Below are positions 34,951-43,466 of a stretch of DNA of 64,000 nt, one piece after another; positions within the stretch are counted from its first letter, which is position 1; each line of letters begins with the position of its first letter. The DNA is from Chitinophaga filiformis (GTDB taxonomy: Bacteria > Bacteroidota > Bacteroidia > Chitinophagales > Chitinophagaceae), in contig NZ_CP095855.1 of assembly GCF_023100805.1 (NCBI RefSeq), positions 6,985,001-7,049,000 on the forward strand, in the 5' to 3' direction. Made by a program: the position numbers and the translations under genes. The notes beneath the pieces are model-generated. The model was given only the letters and a program-made list of their open reading frames with translations, made no database searches and was not told the DNA's origin.

Positions 34951-34985
34951 AAGCGGCCGTACCACTGTTGGTACGGCCGCTTTTT
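34951..34985 (+). terminator. Terminator after tex
   Basis: A 14-bp GC-rich stem (34951-34964 with 34969-34982) with a 4-nt CTGT loop and a T-run. Confidence 0.9.
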
Positions 34986-35044
34986 ATTTTAAACCGAAGG
35001 CTCTTTTTGTGAGATGAGTTCCGGAAGGGAGTCGTGATTAACCC

Positions 35045-35566
35045 TTAGTTCATTGAAGGGAACTTTCGTTTCCAGCGTAACAATTTTTCAGGGAAGGCAG
35101 AATCATTCCGCTCGCTGAACAGCTTTACAGCCCCGTTTACGGCGATGCCTATGTAAATAATATCCCTGCGCATATCAATAGCCAGTGCAGCTTCATCGCC
35201 CCCACAAAAGTGCCTGAGGCAGCCCTGGTTGTAGAGGATATCATTTTCAAATTCTACCGGGGGAGTGACGTCAAAGCGTTCTGTGAAAGCAGGACTATCG
35301 GTGTCCAGTAATTCCCTGATACGCGATTTCAGCGGCTCCTTGTCCAGCATACCGCATTCTGCTACATACTTACCTTCAAACTGCTCAAAAGCTCGCCAGG
35401 AAGCTACCTGGGTGGGTTCAACGGTGTCGGCTATAGCCATCATAGTGTCTGTTGTAGGCGGAGGTGTACTTCCTTTTTCTTCCCCGTTGGTGACAGCCGG
35501 TTCTTTGCATCCTAAAATACAGGCAGCTACTACATACAGTGCTGCCAGGTGTTTGTTCATGGTCAT
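35045..35566 (-). CDS. Hypothetical lipoprotein
   Basis: A 173-residue protein with a lipoprotein signal (AALYVVAACILGC, Cys near residue 20) followed by a low-complexity Thr/Pro linker (STPPPTTDTM). The globular part carries four Cys (AECGM, NQGCLRHFCGG) that may pair in the periplasm. I recognise no family. It lies between the tex terminator and the enoyl-CoA hydratase gene on the same strand as the latter, separated from it by 76 nt. Function unknown. Confidence 0.65.
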   Translation of the reverse strand: MTMNKHLAALYVVAACILGCKEPAVTNGEEKGSTPPPTTDTMMAIADTVEPTQVASWRAFEQFEGKYVAECGMLDKEPLKSRIRELLDTDSPAFTERFDVTPPVEFENDILYNQGCLRHFCGGDEAALAIDMRRDIIYIGIAVNGAVKLFSERNDSAFPEKLLRWKRKFPSMN

Positions 35567-35642
35567 GGTCTCTATTACGAATTGCTAATTGTGTATTACG
35601 GGTATAATGTTGTGTGTGTGATCCTGTCCCTAATACGCAATG

Positions 35643-36422
35643 TTATTTTCCTTTAAATACAGGTGTCCTCTTATCAACAAAAGCCTGCATGCCTTCTTTC
35701 TGATCTTCAGAGGCAAACAGGAGATAGAAGTTTTTACGTTCAAAATGCAGGCCCTCTTCCAGGCTGCTTTCAAATGATTTTAATACGGATTCTTTGGCCA
35801 TTTTCACCGCCAGCGGACTGAGAGCAGCTACTTCTGAGGCCAGTTGGATGGCTTCTTTCAGGAAAAGTTCCACCGGTACTACCCGGTTGATAAGACCTGC
35901 GCGCAATGCTTCATCAGCACTGATAAAACGTCCCGTCAATACCATCTCCATAGCGAGCGCCTTACCAACTGCACGGGTAAGGCGTTGTGTACCGCCGGCT
36001 CCCGGCATAACACCTATCTTTATTTCAGGTTGTCCGAAGCGCGCTGTTTCACTGGCTACGATCATATCGCAAAGCATTACCAGCTCACATCCCCCACCCA
36101 GCGCGAAACCACTTACTGCCGCTATCAACGGCTTCTTTGTTTTTTTTATTGTATCCCAGGTACTGAATTGGTCTATGTTATACATATCCATTGCAGTCTT
36201 ACCTGCCATCTGTTTGATATCTGCCCCGGCGGCGAATGCTTTTTCATTACCGCTGATAATAATGACCCGTACGTTGTCGTCCGCGTCCAATGCTTTTAAT
36301 GCGTCCCTGAGTTCTGCCATCAGTTCAAGGTTCAGTGCATTCAGTTCTTTGGGGCGGTTTAACTGGATATGGGCCACATAGGGGGCCACTTCCTGGTGTA
36401 TGATAAGGTATTGTGCTTGCAT
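35643..36422 (-). CDS. Enoyl-CoA hydratase/isomerase family protein
   Basis: From ATG 36422 the product has 259 residues: HIQLNRPKELNALNLELM near residue 18, the oxyanion-hole motif GNEKAFAAGADIKQMA near 58, and the catalytic FALGGGCELVMLCDMIVA near 104, with GVMPGAGGTQRLTR following. Crotonase-type hydratases add water to enoyl-CoA in beta-oxidation or amino-acid breakdown. The frame extends upstream to 36716 but that part overlaps the DUF3667 gene and lacks family similarity, so I use the inner start. The gene follows the DUF3667 gene by 8 nt. Substrate chain length cannot be judged. Confidence 0.92.
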   Translation of the reverse strand: MQAQYLIIHQEVAPYVAHIQLNRPKELNALNLELMAELRDALKALDADDNVRVIIISGNEKAFAAGADIKQMAGKTAMDMYNIDQFSTWDTIKKTKKPLIAAVSGFALGGGCELVMLCDMIVASETARFGQPEIKIGVMPGAGGTQRLTRAVGKALAMEMVLTGRFISADEALRAGLINRVVPVELFLKEAIQLASEVAALSPLAVKMAKESVLKSFESSLEEGLHFERKNFYLLFASEDQKEGMQAFVDKRTPVFKGK

Positions 36423-36430
36423 TCCCCAAG

Positions 36431-37420
36431 TTACGCAATTAATAGCGTCATCGTAAGGACAAAAGATATAAATACAACTAACAGTGTAATCAGGTAAGCG
36501 AATGTTACCAGGGCTCCCTTTGCCAGTGATTTCCCCCATGATTGTCCATAAGTATTCTTCAGCGCTATCACCAGGTATGCAAATATAACGAGAAGGCCCC
36601 AGCTGGTAAACGCCTCTATATGAAAGAGTGCGTCCAGCGCTGTACATACCAGGAAAAACAGGAAGAAAAAGACATGAATATGTACAGAGAAGATAGCATG
36701 ATCTGCGTAAAACCATTTTTTCTTATCGTACATCCATCTCAGGTATAAGGCAAAAAGCGGCAGCAGTACAAATACCATTTTAGGGTAATTGTGCTGAAAC
36801 AGCTCTTCCTGGGCATGATTTTTTTCCTCCTTCGTCTGGCCATCGCCGGCCTTGTTCGCGGAAAAAAAATACCGGGCCATTTTGCGTTGCATACTATTGT
36901 CACGGTATTCTTCCGGCAATGTTTCCTGGAGGGAGTCGTACTGCTCTTTGGAATCGACAGCGCTCAGCCTTCTGAACCAGTCTCCTGTAGAGAGGTTACC
37001 ACTCTTAATGGAATCCGGCAGGTTCGCGAAAACCTCCTTATTTTCCCGGCGGGCGTTTTCGACCTTCTGCTTGGTCTCTTTATCCAGAGGCGCATCATTA
37101 TCGTGAGCGGTCAGCGTAAAGTAAAAGAAGAAAAAGACGAAGGATGAAAAAATATACAGTTTGACAGGATGTACGAATTTCACCCTTTTCCCGGCAGTAT
37201 ATTCTTTGGTAATAAAGCCCGGTTTGGTAAATAAATACTTGAATGTCAGCAGCGTTTTCGAATCATAGTGTACCAGATCGGCCGCAAATTCCTTTACCAG
37301 GTGGCCGAAACTTTCATGGGGAACAATATTTTCCTGTCCGCAGTTTGTACAATATCTGCCGGGAACATCCGTTCCACAATTGAGGCAGTTTATTTCTTTC
37401 CTTAGAGGTTGTGTTTTCAA
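36431..37420 (-). CDS. DUF3667 membrane protein with N-terminal zinc ribbon
   Basis: A 329-residue protein. The N-terminus carries a double-Cys zinc ribbon (CLNCGTDVPGRYCTNCGQ). A HxxVKLYIFSSFVFFFFYF membrane segment follows near residue 85, and three further hydrophobic helices occupy the C-terminal third. This is DUF3667, common in Bacteroidota and of unknown function. The only in-frame start is TTG at 37418-37420, since the preceding frame is closed by TAA and no ATG occurs in the N-terminal part. It is followed within 8 nt by the enoyl-CoA hydratase gene. Confidence 0.88.
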   Translation of the reverse strand: MKTQPLRKEINCLNCGTDVPGRYCTNCGQENIVPHESFGHLVKEFAADLVHYDSKTLLTFKYLFTKPGFITKEYTAGKRVKFVHPVKLYIFSSFVFFFFYFTLTAHDNDAPLDKETKQKVENARRENKEVFANLPDSIKSGNLSTGDWFRRLSAVDSKEQYDSLQETLPEEYRDNSMQRKMARYFFSANKAGDGQTKEEKNHAQEELFQHNYPKMVFVLLPLFALYLRWMYDKKKWFYADHAIFSVHIHVFFFLFFLVCTALDALFHIEAFTSWGLLVIFAYLVIALKNTYGQSWGKSLAKGALVTFAYLITLLVVFISFVLTMTLLIA

Positions 37421-37511
37421 GTAACTTATAGGTTATAGAAGGTAAATATAAAAATTATCTTTACAGAAATGAACTGCTGAATGTTCCTGAATCATTATTT
37501 TTGTATCTAAT

Positions 37512-38375
37512 ATGTACACGAGAAAAACCATTTTATTGCTTTTCACAGCATTGCTTGGGTTAAAGCTGTCTGTTTCCGCCCAATACTATTACCAGGACAT
37601 CGTCAATACCGCCCGTACCGAGGCTAATATGGCCCTGTTAAAAGAAAATAAGATCACCGTACAACTGGTTCAGAGCTTCGACGCCAACCAGGAATCTGAT
37701 AACGATTTCCGCTGCCAGCGCGAAATACTCGCGAATTACCGGCAGATCCGGTCCACTACCGTTTCCCGTGCTACCGGCTATTCCGTAATGACCTCCTATT
37801 TTTCTGCCAAGGGTAAGCTGACCAAGACCATCGACAGTACCCGCAGCGTCATCACGACGGTCATTTACATGCGTAATACCAGCGATACCAGTGCGAAGAT
37901 CAGGGAAGTATACCTGACCTCTTTTGAGCCGAAGTCGAAGTATAAATTTACCGAAACACGGCGTTACGAATACGATAGCCTGGGCCGGCTGTCAAAAATG
38001 ATTCATTTTCATGGAGATAAGATAGAAGATTCCACCACAGTGCAGTTTACCCTGGATTCACTGGGCCTGGTGGCTGAAGAGATTGAAAGCGGTAAGGGCG
38101 CCAACGGCAGGCGCATCTATTACAAGTACAATGACCAGAACCTGCTGACAGATATCGTTCGCTACTCTCCTACCCGGAAGAAAATGCTGCCGGACTATAT
38201 TTTCGACTATGATGCCAAGAACAGGATCGGCGCTATGACGACGGTGAACGGTGAGACGGCCAGTTATACCATCTGGCGGTATACCTATGACGATAAGGGG
38301 CTGCCTATCCAGGAAGAGTGTTACGGAAAGAAAAAAGAGCTGTTGGGAACAGTACGGTACAAGTACCGGAAATGA
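37512..38375 (+). CDS. Secreted protein with RHS-like YD repeats
   Basis: A 287-residue protein with a signal peptide (KTILLLFTALLGLKLSVSAQ). The second half shows degenerate YD/RHS-like repeats: YEYDSLGRLSKMIHF, YKYNDQNLLTDIVRY, FDYDAKNRIGAMTTV and YTYDDKGLPIQEECY. These beta-strand repeats often form a shell or ligand-binding surface. The protein lacks any toxin or transport module. A TATTTTTG element lies shortly before the start and may be its promoter. Function unknown; secretion is well supported. Confidence 0.72.
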   Translation: MYTRKTILLLFTALLGLKLSVSAQYYYQDIVNTARTEANMALLKENKITVQLVQSFDANQESDNDFRCQREILANYRQIRSTTVSRATGYSVMTSYFSAKGKLTKTIDSTRSVITTVIYMRNTSDTSAKIREVYLTSFEPKSKYKFTETRRYEYDSLGRLSKMIHFHGDKIEDSTTVQFTLDSLGLVAEEIESGKGANGRRIYYKYNDQNLLTDIVRYSPTRKKMLPDYIFDYDAKNRIGAMTTVNGETASYTIWRYTYDDKGLPIQEECYGKKKELLGTVRYKYRK

Positions 38376-38394
38376 TATAAATAAAGTAATGCGG

Positions 38395-38428
38395 AAAGGC
38401 GTTCTGTATGGCACAGGACGCCTTTTCT
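38395..38428. terminator. Bidirectional hairpin between convergent genes
   Basis: AAAGGCGTTCTGT pairs with ACAGGACGCCTTT (38395-38407 with 38413-38425, one G-T pair), ending in T-rich sequence on the plus strand. Confidence 0.8.
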
Positions 38429-38454
38429 TATTAAAGGGACGGCAGACGTCTCAT

Positions 38455-39183
38455 TCAATACAGCACCTGGCAATTCGGGCAGTAAAAGGTGCGCCGGTTG
38501 GTGGTACCCAGATACTCTTTTACGAGCGGGATATGGCAACGTGGACAGATCTTCTTTGTATGCGCCAGCCAGTGTTGCTTTAGTTTATATTCCCTTTTCC
38601 ATTCGAGGAAATCAAAACTATAATTTACAGCCTCCTTCACCAGTTCCCGTTTCTTTTTCAGGGGCAGGTTCCCTATTTTACTGGCAGGGTGTACCCTGAT
38701 CCGGAACAACACTTCGTTCTTGATAATATTACCAAACCCAGCGAAGATGTCCTGGTCCAGCAGGGCGTCTGCTGCGATGGTGTCCGGTATCTTCTTCAGT
38801 TTAGCCATGGCTTTGGCCGGATCCCAATGCTCATTCATCACATCGCCGCTCCAGTCGTACACCTCATCCAACGGCGTTTCGATGATCCTTACGGAGCAGG
38901 TATAAAAATTCAGTTCACCATTGTCAAACTGTAAGTGCAGTGCGGGGTTGCTGTTCTTTTTTTCATTGATACGGTAGGTACCGAACATCAGCAGGTGAAT
39001 CCTGATGGTAAAGCCGGGAAAACAGATGAGAAAGTGTTTACCCCAGCTTTTGAAAGCAGTGATCTTTTTATTGCGGATCCTCTCCAGGTCAATTTTAGCA
39101 TATCCGGCCACATCAATGACCTTCTTCCCGGTGAAAGGCTTTACTTCCTCTTTCAATATCACAATGGATGGTCCTTCTGGCAT
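38455..39183 (-). CDS. Nei/Fpg-family DNA glycosylase (endonuclease VIII-like)
   Basis: From ATG 39183 the product is 242 residues. After Met removal it begins PEGPSIVIL, giving the catalytic N-terminal Pro and Glu of the family. A helix-two-turn-helix region (LDQDIFAGFGNIIKNEVLFR) lies near residue 143, and the C-terminal zinc finger is CPRCHIPLVKEYLG to CPNC. The enzyme removes oxidised bases and cuts the abasic site. The PEGPS start, together with a KKSNPALHLQF segment in place of the Fpg loop, suggests the Nei branch. The longer frame reaching 39273 has no family similarity and was trimmed. Confidence 0.9.
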   Translation of the reverse strand: MPEGPSIVILKEEVKPFTGKKVIDVAGYAKIDLERIRNKKITAFKSWGKHFLICFPGFTIRIHLLMFGTYRINEKKNSNPALHLQFDNGELNFYTCSVRIIETPLDEVYDWSGDVMNEHWDPAKAMAKLKKIPDTIAADALLDQDIFAGFGNIIKNEVLFRIRVHPASKIGNLPLKKKRELVKEAVNYSFDFLEWKREYKLKQHWLAHTKKICPRCHIPLVKEYLGTTNRRTFYCPNCQVLY

Positions 39184-39324
39184 AATACATTCCTGTTGAT
39201 AATACAGGAGGAATACAATATCTGCGCCAGCAATCAGCCGATGAAAGATGTATCCGCCAGTGCAGCTGATCATACTGTGCGGAGGCCCTCAGGGCCTTGT
39301 ATAGATTGTGGATAATGATAACCG

Positions 39325-40149
39325 TTATGAAGCGTTCTGTTGCAGTGTATAGAGATCAAAATAGTCGTACAGGGCCGCCAGTTTTTCGAGGTGAGCGGTG
39401 TTGTGCGCATCAAAGTTCTCTTTCTGTACAATGAGGATATAACCGCCGCCGGGCAGCTTTTCTATCACTTCAAAGGCCGCCTGTCTTATCTTTTCCTCGC
39501 CGACTGTTTTCACCTGGTCTTCGTTCCAGTAATTGAACCAGTAAATGGCCGGTGGTATTTCGAGCGGATCAAAGAGCCCGGGAGCCATCACTTTGCCGAT
39601 GCGGGCAGTAAGATGTTCGGGGGTTTTTACAACGATATCCGGTGTAGATATTTCCTCATCCATTTCCACTTCGCCGTAAAAGGAGGCGAAAGAGATCAAT
39701 GTTTCCAGTTCTGTATCGTATACGGCGGCATAGCTGGCTTTATAGGCACCGATGGCCGCAGTAAAGAAATGATGAAATTCTTCGTAGGAAAAATGCCCTT
39801 CCGGCTGCAGCAAAGGCTGGCCGCTACGAAAGCTGAAGGCTGCATTGTCTTCATTGGTATATTCGAAAGGATCTGTATGCACCAATGAAAACAAGGGCGT
39901 ATCCTTATCTGTAGACAGGATCACGTCCCTGTCAAAGTCACCCTCGCTCCAATGCTTTTGCAGCTCAGCGAAAGCCTGTTCCAATGCATCTGCCGAGACA
40001 TATTCATTGAACTGAGCGCCGTCGAACACATAACGCAGTTGTGTAGCATGACTGTGATCGTTACAGGCTTGTACCAGGTCCAGGAAACGATAAAGGGAAT
40101 CGGCCTCTTTGGGGCGGAACAGTTGTAAGGTGCTTGTTTGCAATAACAT
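39325..40149 (-). CDS. Uncharacterised protein (274 aa)
   Basis: A soluble, acidic protein with no signal peptide. Its C-terminal third reads YWFNYWNEDQVKTVGEEKIR and GGGYILIVQKENFDAHN, a pattern I have seen in immunity-like and other uncharacterised bacterial proteins, but I cannot name the family with confidence. No toxin gene adjoins it. It is separated from the HipA/DUF3037 operon upstream by a clear terminator, so it is transcribed alone. Function unknown. Confidence 0.65.
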   Translation of the reverse strand: MLLQTSTLQLFRPKEADSLYRFLDLVQACNDHSHATQLRYVFDGAQFNEYVSADALEQAFAELQKHWSEGDFDRDVILSTDKDTPLFSLVHTDPFEYTNEDNAAFSFRSGQPLLQPEGHFSYEEFHHFFTAAIGAYKASYAAVYDTELETLISFASFYGEVEMDEEISTPDIVVKTPEHLTARIGKVMAPGLFDPLEIPPAIYWFNYWNEDQVKTVGEEKIRQAAFEVIEKLPGGGYILIVQKENFDAHNTAHLEKLAALYDYFDLYTLQQNAS

Positions 40150-40196
40150 GGAGTATTGGGGTTGTTTGCTGTAAATCTAAATAAAAACAAGCTACA

Positions 40197-40236
40197 AAAA
40201 AGAGGGTATAGAAAAGTTAACATATACCCTCTTTTT
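40197..40236 (-). terminator. Terminator after the HipA-like/DUF3037 operon
   Basis: A 14-bp stem (40197-40210 with 40223-40236) of AAAAAGAGGGTATA and its complement with a 12-nt loop. A T-run follows on the minus strand. Confidence 0.8.
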
Positions 40237-40243
40237 CAGGTAT

Positions 40244-40639
40244 TTATAGTACCAGTTGTTCATGTAGTCTGACCAGGGCTTTCTCCGGATCTTCGCAGAG
40301 ACCGGGATGTACCTTTCCCGCCTGTACGACAGTGCTTCGCGTGGCAGTCAGCCAACGGAAGCGGGAAGCAAGATCAAGCTGTCCGATCGGACCGGCCTGC
40401 TTACCACCTTTGGCTATACAATCAAAAGCCTCGAGGTATGTCTTTACTTCACTGATATCTGTTTCCGGAGCAAATGCACGCAAGCGGTCTTCATTCAGCG
40501 TAATCATTGCCTGTAAGAACCTGTGTTTTTTGCAATAGAGAATGACACCGGCATTGAGAAACTCTTCCCGTTCCACTCTCGGCATAACGCGGATGACAGC
40601 GTACTCAAATAAGTGTTTTTCTTGCATTTTGCGCTTCAT
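40244..40639 (-). CDS. DUF3037 protein
   Basis: A 131-residue protein with FEYAVIRVMPRVEREEFLNAGV near the start and an RFRWLTATRSTVVQAGKVHPGL motif, both typical of DUF3037. It overlaps the end of the HipA-like gene by about 35 nt, or 23 nt if the second Met at 40627 is used, so translation is coupled. DUF3037 genes often accompany HipA-like kinase genes in this way, and the small protein is presumably a partner of the kinase. Molecular role unknown. Confidence 0.85.
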   Translation of the reverse strand: MKRKMQEKHLFEYAVIRVMPRVEREEFLNAGVILYCKKHRFLQAMITLNEDRLRAFAPETDISEVKTYLEAFDCIAKGGKQAGPIGQLDLASRFRWLTATRSTVVQAGKVHPGLCEDPEKALVRLHEQLVL

Positions 40640-41411
40640 TTACAAATATTCCGGAATTGGCTATCCGGGTGATCAAAAATTCCGCATATACGGCTCTTAT
40701 TTCGTCTGGCGTACCATGATGGGATAATGTAAGCAACCATTCATCGGGCACCACGGAAATGATCGCACGAATCTGTTCAGGCGTCAGGATCTCACGGAAG
40801 GCGGCATCCACTTTCTCCAGTCCGTCAGCCTGGGGCAGCAATACATGGTCTTTCACCTGTATGAAGGGGCGTTTGGCCTGTTCCTGCCAGTTATCCCATG
40901 AATGGTGGAAATACAGGGAAGCGCCATGATCGATGAGCCATAGTTCTTTATGCCACATGAGCATATTGGTATTTCGGGCGGTGCGGTCAACATTGGTGAG
41001 CAGGCAATCCAGCCATACGATACGGGAGGCCGTCAGCGGATCGATCACAGCAACTGTAGGATCGTAGGTAATGGCGCCCGACAGGTAATGCAGGGCCAGG
41101 TTCAGGCCTTCGCTGGCCTTCAGCAGGTCCTGGATCTCTTCATCCGGCTCGGTGCGACCGAAAGCATTATCGAGGTTGGCAAAAACGATCTCCGGTACTT
41201 TCATACCTAATCTGCGGGCTATCTCTCCTCCGATCACTTCAGCGATCAAAGCCTTAATTCCCTGTCCTGCGCCACGGAACTTCAGTACGTACAGGAACCC
41301 ATCATCTGCCTCTGCGATGGCAGGTAAGGAGCCTCCTTCACGCAATGGAGTCACATACCTGGTCACATTGACAGTTCTCAGTTCGGGTTGTTTACTCATC
41401 ATTGAATTCAT
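40605..41411 (-). CDS. HipA-like kinase
   Basis: A 268-residue protein with the reduced HipA kinase fold. It has YVLKFRGAGQGIKALIAEVIGG near residue 41 (the Lys being a likely ATP ligand), a DCLLTNVDRTARNTNML catalytic-loop motif near residue 134 and LWLIDHGASLYFHH as the metal-binding Asp segment. It is shorter than HipA itself, lacking the N-terminal subdomain, and no HipB-like DNA-binding antitoxin is nearby. It is paired by overlap with the DUF3037 gene. It may phosphorylate a protein target; whether it acts as a toxin is unknown. Confidence 0.85.
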   Translation of the reverse strand: MNSMMSKQPELRTVNVTRYVTPLREGGSLPAIAEADDGFLYVLKFRGAGQGIKALIAEVIGGEIARRLGMKVPEIVFANLDNAFGRTEPDEEIQDLLKASEGLNLALHYLSGAITYDPTVAVIDPLTASRIVWLDCLLTNVDRTARNTNMLMWHKELWLIDHGASLYFHHSWDNWQEQAKRPFIQVKDHVLLPQADGLEKVDAAFREILTPEQIRAIISVVPDEWLLTLSHHGTPDEIRAVYAEFLITRIANSGIFVNEAQNARKTLI

Positions 41412-41516
41412 ATTTATGCAAATAATAACCGGCAGTTGTGACGCTGCCGGTTATAAAGCCGCATAAAATTAAGCCTATTTAAGGTGCGGAGCAAGGCATA
41501 GGGAGAAAGCCCGCTG

Positions 41517-42659
41517 CTATTTCTGAATGCGTGTTTTCAGATAGTTGTAAATTTCCTTTTCTTCCGGTGTTTCTCCTTTATACAGCTGGATATAGCGCCT
41601 GTAATAACGTGTGGCCATAGCATCGTTCTTCAGATGCGCATCGTAAATGCGGCCGATACTATATTGTTTCAGTGGCTGATGGAACATGTAATAGGCTGTA
41701 TCCAGGTTGGCAATAGCGGGTTTGTATTGGCCCAATGCTTCATAGTTGACAGACATGCCCGTATAGTAATTATCCAGGCCGGGCGACTTTGCCATATTGA
41801 TACAGGTTTGCAGCAGCTTATTGCTTTCTTCATACTGCTTTAGCTGTGTATAAGCCATAGCAGCGTAATAAATGATATTTTCAGAACTGGCATTCCGCGC
41901 AGTGAGATACTCATTTACGGCAATGCAATCCTCATATTTCTTAAGGTAAAAAGCGGCTGCCGACACATAGATGAAGGTATTGGAGGAAGAGATGTTCAAT
42001 TGCTTCAGTTTCTCTCCCAATATCAGCGTGCGCTGATAATCTTTCAGCAGGTAGGCGGTCCTGGCGCCTGTCATCAGGACGATTGCGGACGACGAATCTT
42101 TAGCGAGGAAAGTGTTTATCAGGGTATCTGCTGCACCAAAGCGTTTTCTCTCTATCCATTCTTCCGCGAGTCGTGACACGACCCTGGCATCGGATGGATT
42201 CAGTGTATATGCCTTACTCAGCCAGGCGAAACCGGAATCCTGCTGAAAGGAAGAGAAGGCAGCGAAGCCCAGTTGCTTCCAGGCAACAGCGCTTTGAGGA
42301 CGAAGCTGGACCACTTTTTTATAATGCGACAGGGCCGTCAGCGGACGTTCCTGCTGGAGGTTGATCACAGCAAGGCACTGGTGGGCCGTCAGGTGATTAC
42401 TGTCGAGCTGCAATACCTTTTCATAATAGTTTACCGCTTCCGGTACCTTTCCTGCCTGATAATACGTATAAGCCAGCAGGGCTACCTGGCGGGCATCATT
42501 ACTGTCCACCGCCGGCCGGAGATAGGCAATCGCCTCGTCATACTGCTGGTCCTGCAGGTATTCCATTACACGGTTCCTGTTCACGGAAGACTGGGCAAGG
42601 ACCCTGGTTGTGTTGCATAACAGCAAAAGCAGGCATAATGTCCTGTTCAGGTTGTTCAT
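41517..42659 (-). CDS. Secreted TPR protein
   Basis: A 380-residue protein with an N-terminal signal peptide (residues 1-22, ending VLAQ). At least eight tetratricopeptide repeats follow, for example YYQAGKVPEAVNYYEKVLQL, LNSN-type turns, ALSHYKKVVQLRPQSAVAWK and YYRRYIQLYKGETPEEKEIY at the end. Such periplasmic TPR arrays scaffold protein complexes. No partner gene lies nearby and the gene is transcribed alone. The function is therefore open. Confidence 0.82.
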   Translation of the reverse strand: MNNLNRTLCLLLLLCNTTRVLAQSSVNRNRVMEYLQDQQYDEAIAYLRPAVDSNDARQVALLAYTYYQAGKVPEAVNYYEKVLQLDSNHLTAHQCLAVINLQQERPLTALSHYKKVVQLRPQSAVAWKQLGFAAFSSFQQDSGFAWLSKAYTLNPSDARVVSRLAEEWIERKRFGAADTLINTFLAKDSSSAIVLMTGARTAYLLKDYQRTLILGEKLKQLNISSSNTFIYVSAAAFYLKKYEDCIAVNEYLTARNASSENIIYYAAMAYTQLKQYEESNKLLQTCINMAKSPGLDNYYTGMSVNYEALGQYKPAIANLDTAYYMFHQPLKQYSIGRIYDAHLKNDAMATRYYRRYIQLYKGETPEEKEIYNYLKTRIQK

Positions 42660-42925
42660 CTTGTTGGTATTTGACCTTAAAACTAAATATATAGTTTTAA
42701 AAAGAAAAATTTAGTTGATGAATCTATTTTAAAACATAACTAATTGATATCAAACATATAGCGGGAACTATCAGCGGCTAACACCTTCACCTGGCGTCCT
42801 TCAGGGCGGACAGAAACCGGCAAAGACCTATCCGGGGAAATTTTATTACAAATTGGTAAGGGCAGGCAACCAAACACATGATCTATCCGTATTAATACAA
42901 TAGATCCCCACATTAAATTTCCGTT

Positions 42926-43348
42926 ATGAGAAGAAGCAGCTTATTACCGGCAATACTATTCTCTGCGTGTATGCTGTCATGCAGCAAGGACAATAACGAT
43001 CCTGCGCCAACCGTTGACCGGGACGCACCTACAACTGGTACATGGCGGGTAACGTTGTTCACTGAGCGCGGCACAAATGAGACCAGCGATTTCGATGGCT
43101 ACACTTTTACGTTTGACAGTAACGGATCGGCCCTTGCATCGAAAAACAGTACGAACAGGAACGGCACATGGAGCATTAACAGCAGTGCTACGGAATTTAA
43201 CCTTGACTTTGGTGCAAAAGGTGATGCCAATAAGCCATTGGGAGAACTGACAGATGATTGGAAAATCATATCGGTCACTGCCACAGAGATCAAACTAAAA
43301 GATGACAATGATGCCAGTGATGAATTTTTGACCTTTAACCAGGATTAA
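42926..43348 (+). CDS. Lipocalin-like lipoprotein
   Basis: A 140-residue protein with a lipoprotein signal (ILFSACMLSC, lipobox Cys near residue 19), an Asp/Asn-rich linker, then a small beta-barrel pattern: TGTWRVTLFTERGTNETSDF, YTFTFDSNGSALAS, NGTWSINSSATEFNLDF. The GTW...W and FTF-DSNG motifs are typical of small lipocalin-like Bacteroidota lipoproteins. It lies 118 nt upstream of the NmrA-type gene at 43467, without a clear shared signal. Ligand unknown. Confidence 0.7.
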   Translation: MRRSSLLPAILFSACMLSCSKDNNDPAPTVDRDAPTTGTWRVTLFTERGTNETSDFDGYTFTFDSNGSALASKNSTNRNGTWSINSSATEFNLDFGAKGDANKPLGELTDDWKIISVTATEIKLKDDNDASDEFLTFNQD

Positions 43349-43466
43349 CCCCTGCCCTATTCCTATCCGCGGCAGGCTATCTGTGCTAAACAGGTAGCCT
43401 GTATCTTTTTTTCCACAATAACGCTGGACTAATTTTTGGAGCCTTTGATATAAAATCACAGTCATT

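Noticed and set aside
36423..36716. N-terminal extension of the enoyl-CoA hydratase
   Set aside because: The frame is open but overlaps the end of the DUF3667 gene and has no crotonase similarity; translation most likely starts at 36422.
39184..39273. N-terminal extension of the Nei-like glycosylase
   Set aside because: The enzyme needs Pro directly after the initiating Met, which is only true for the start at 39183.
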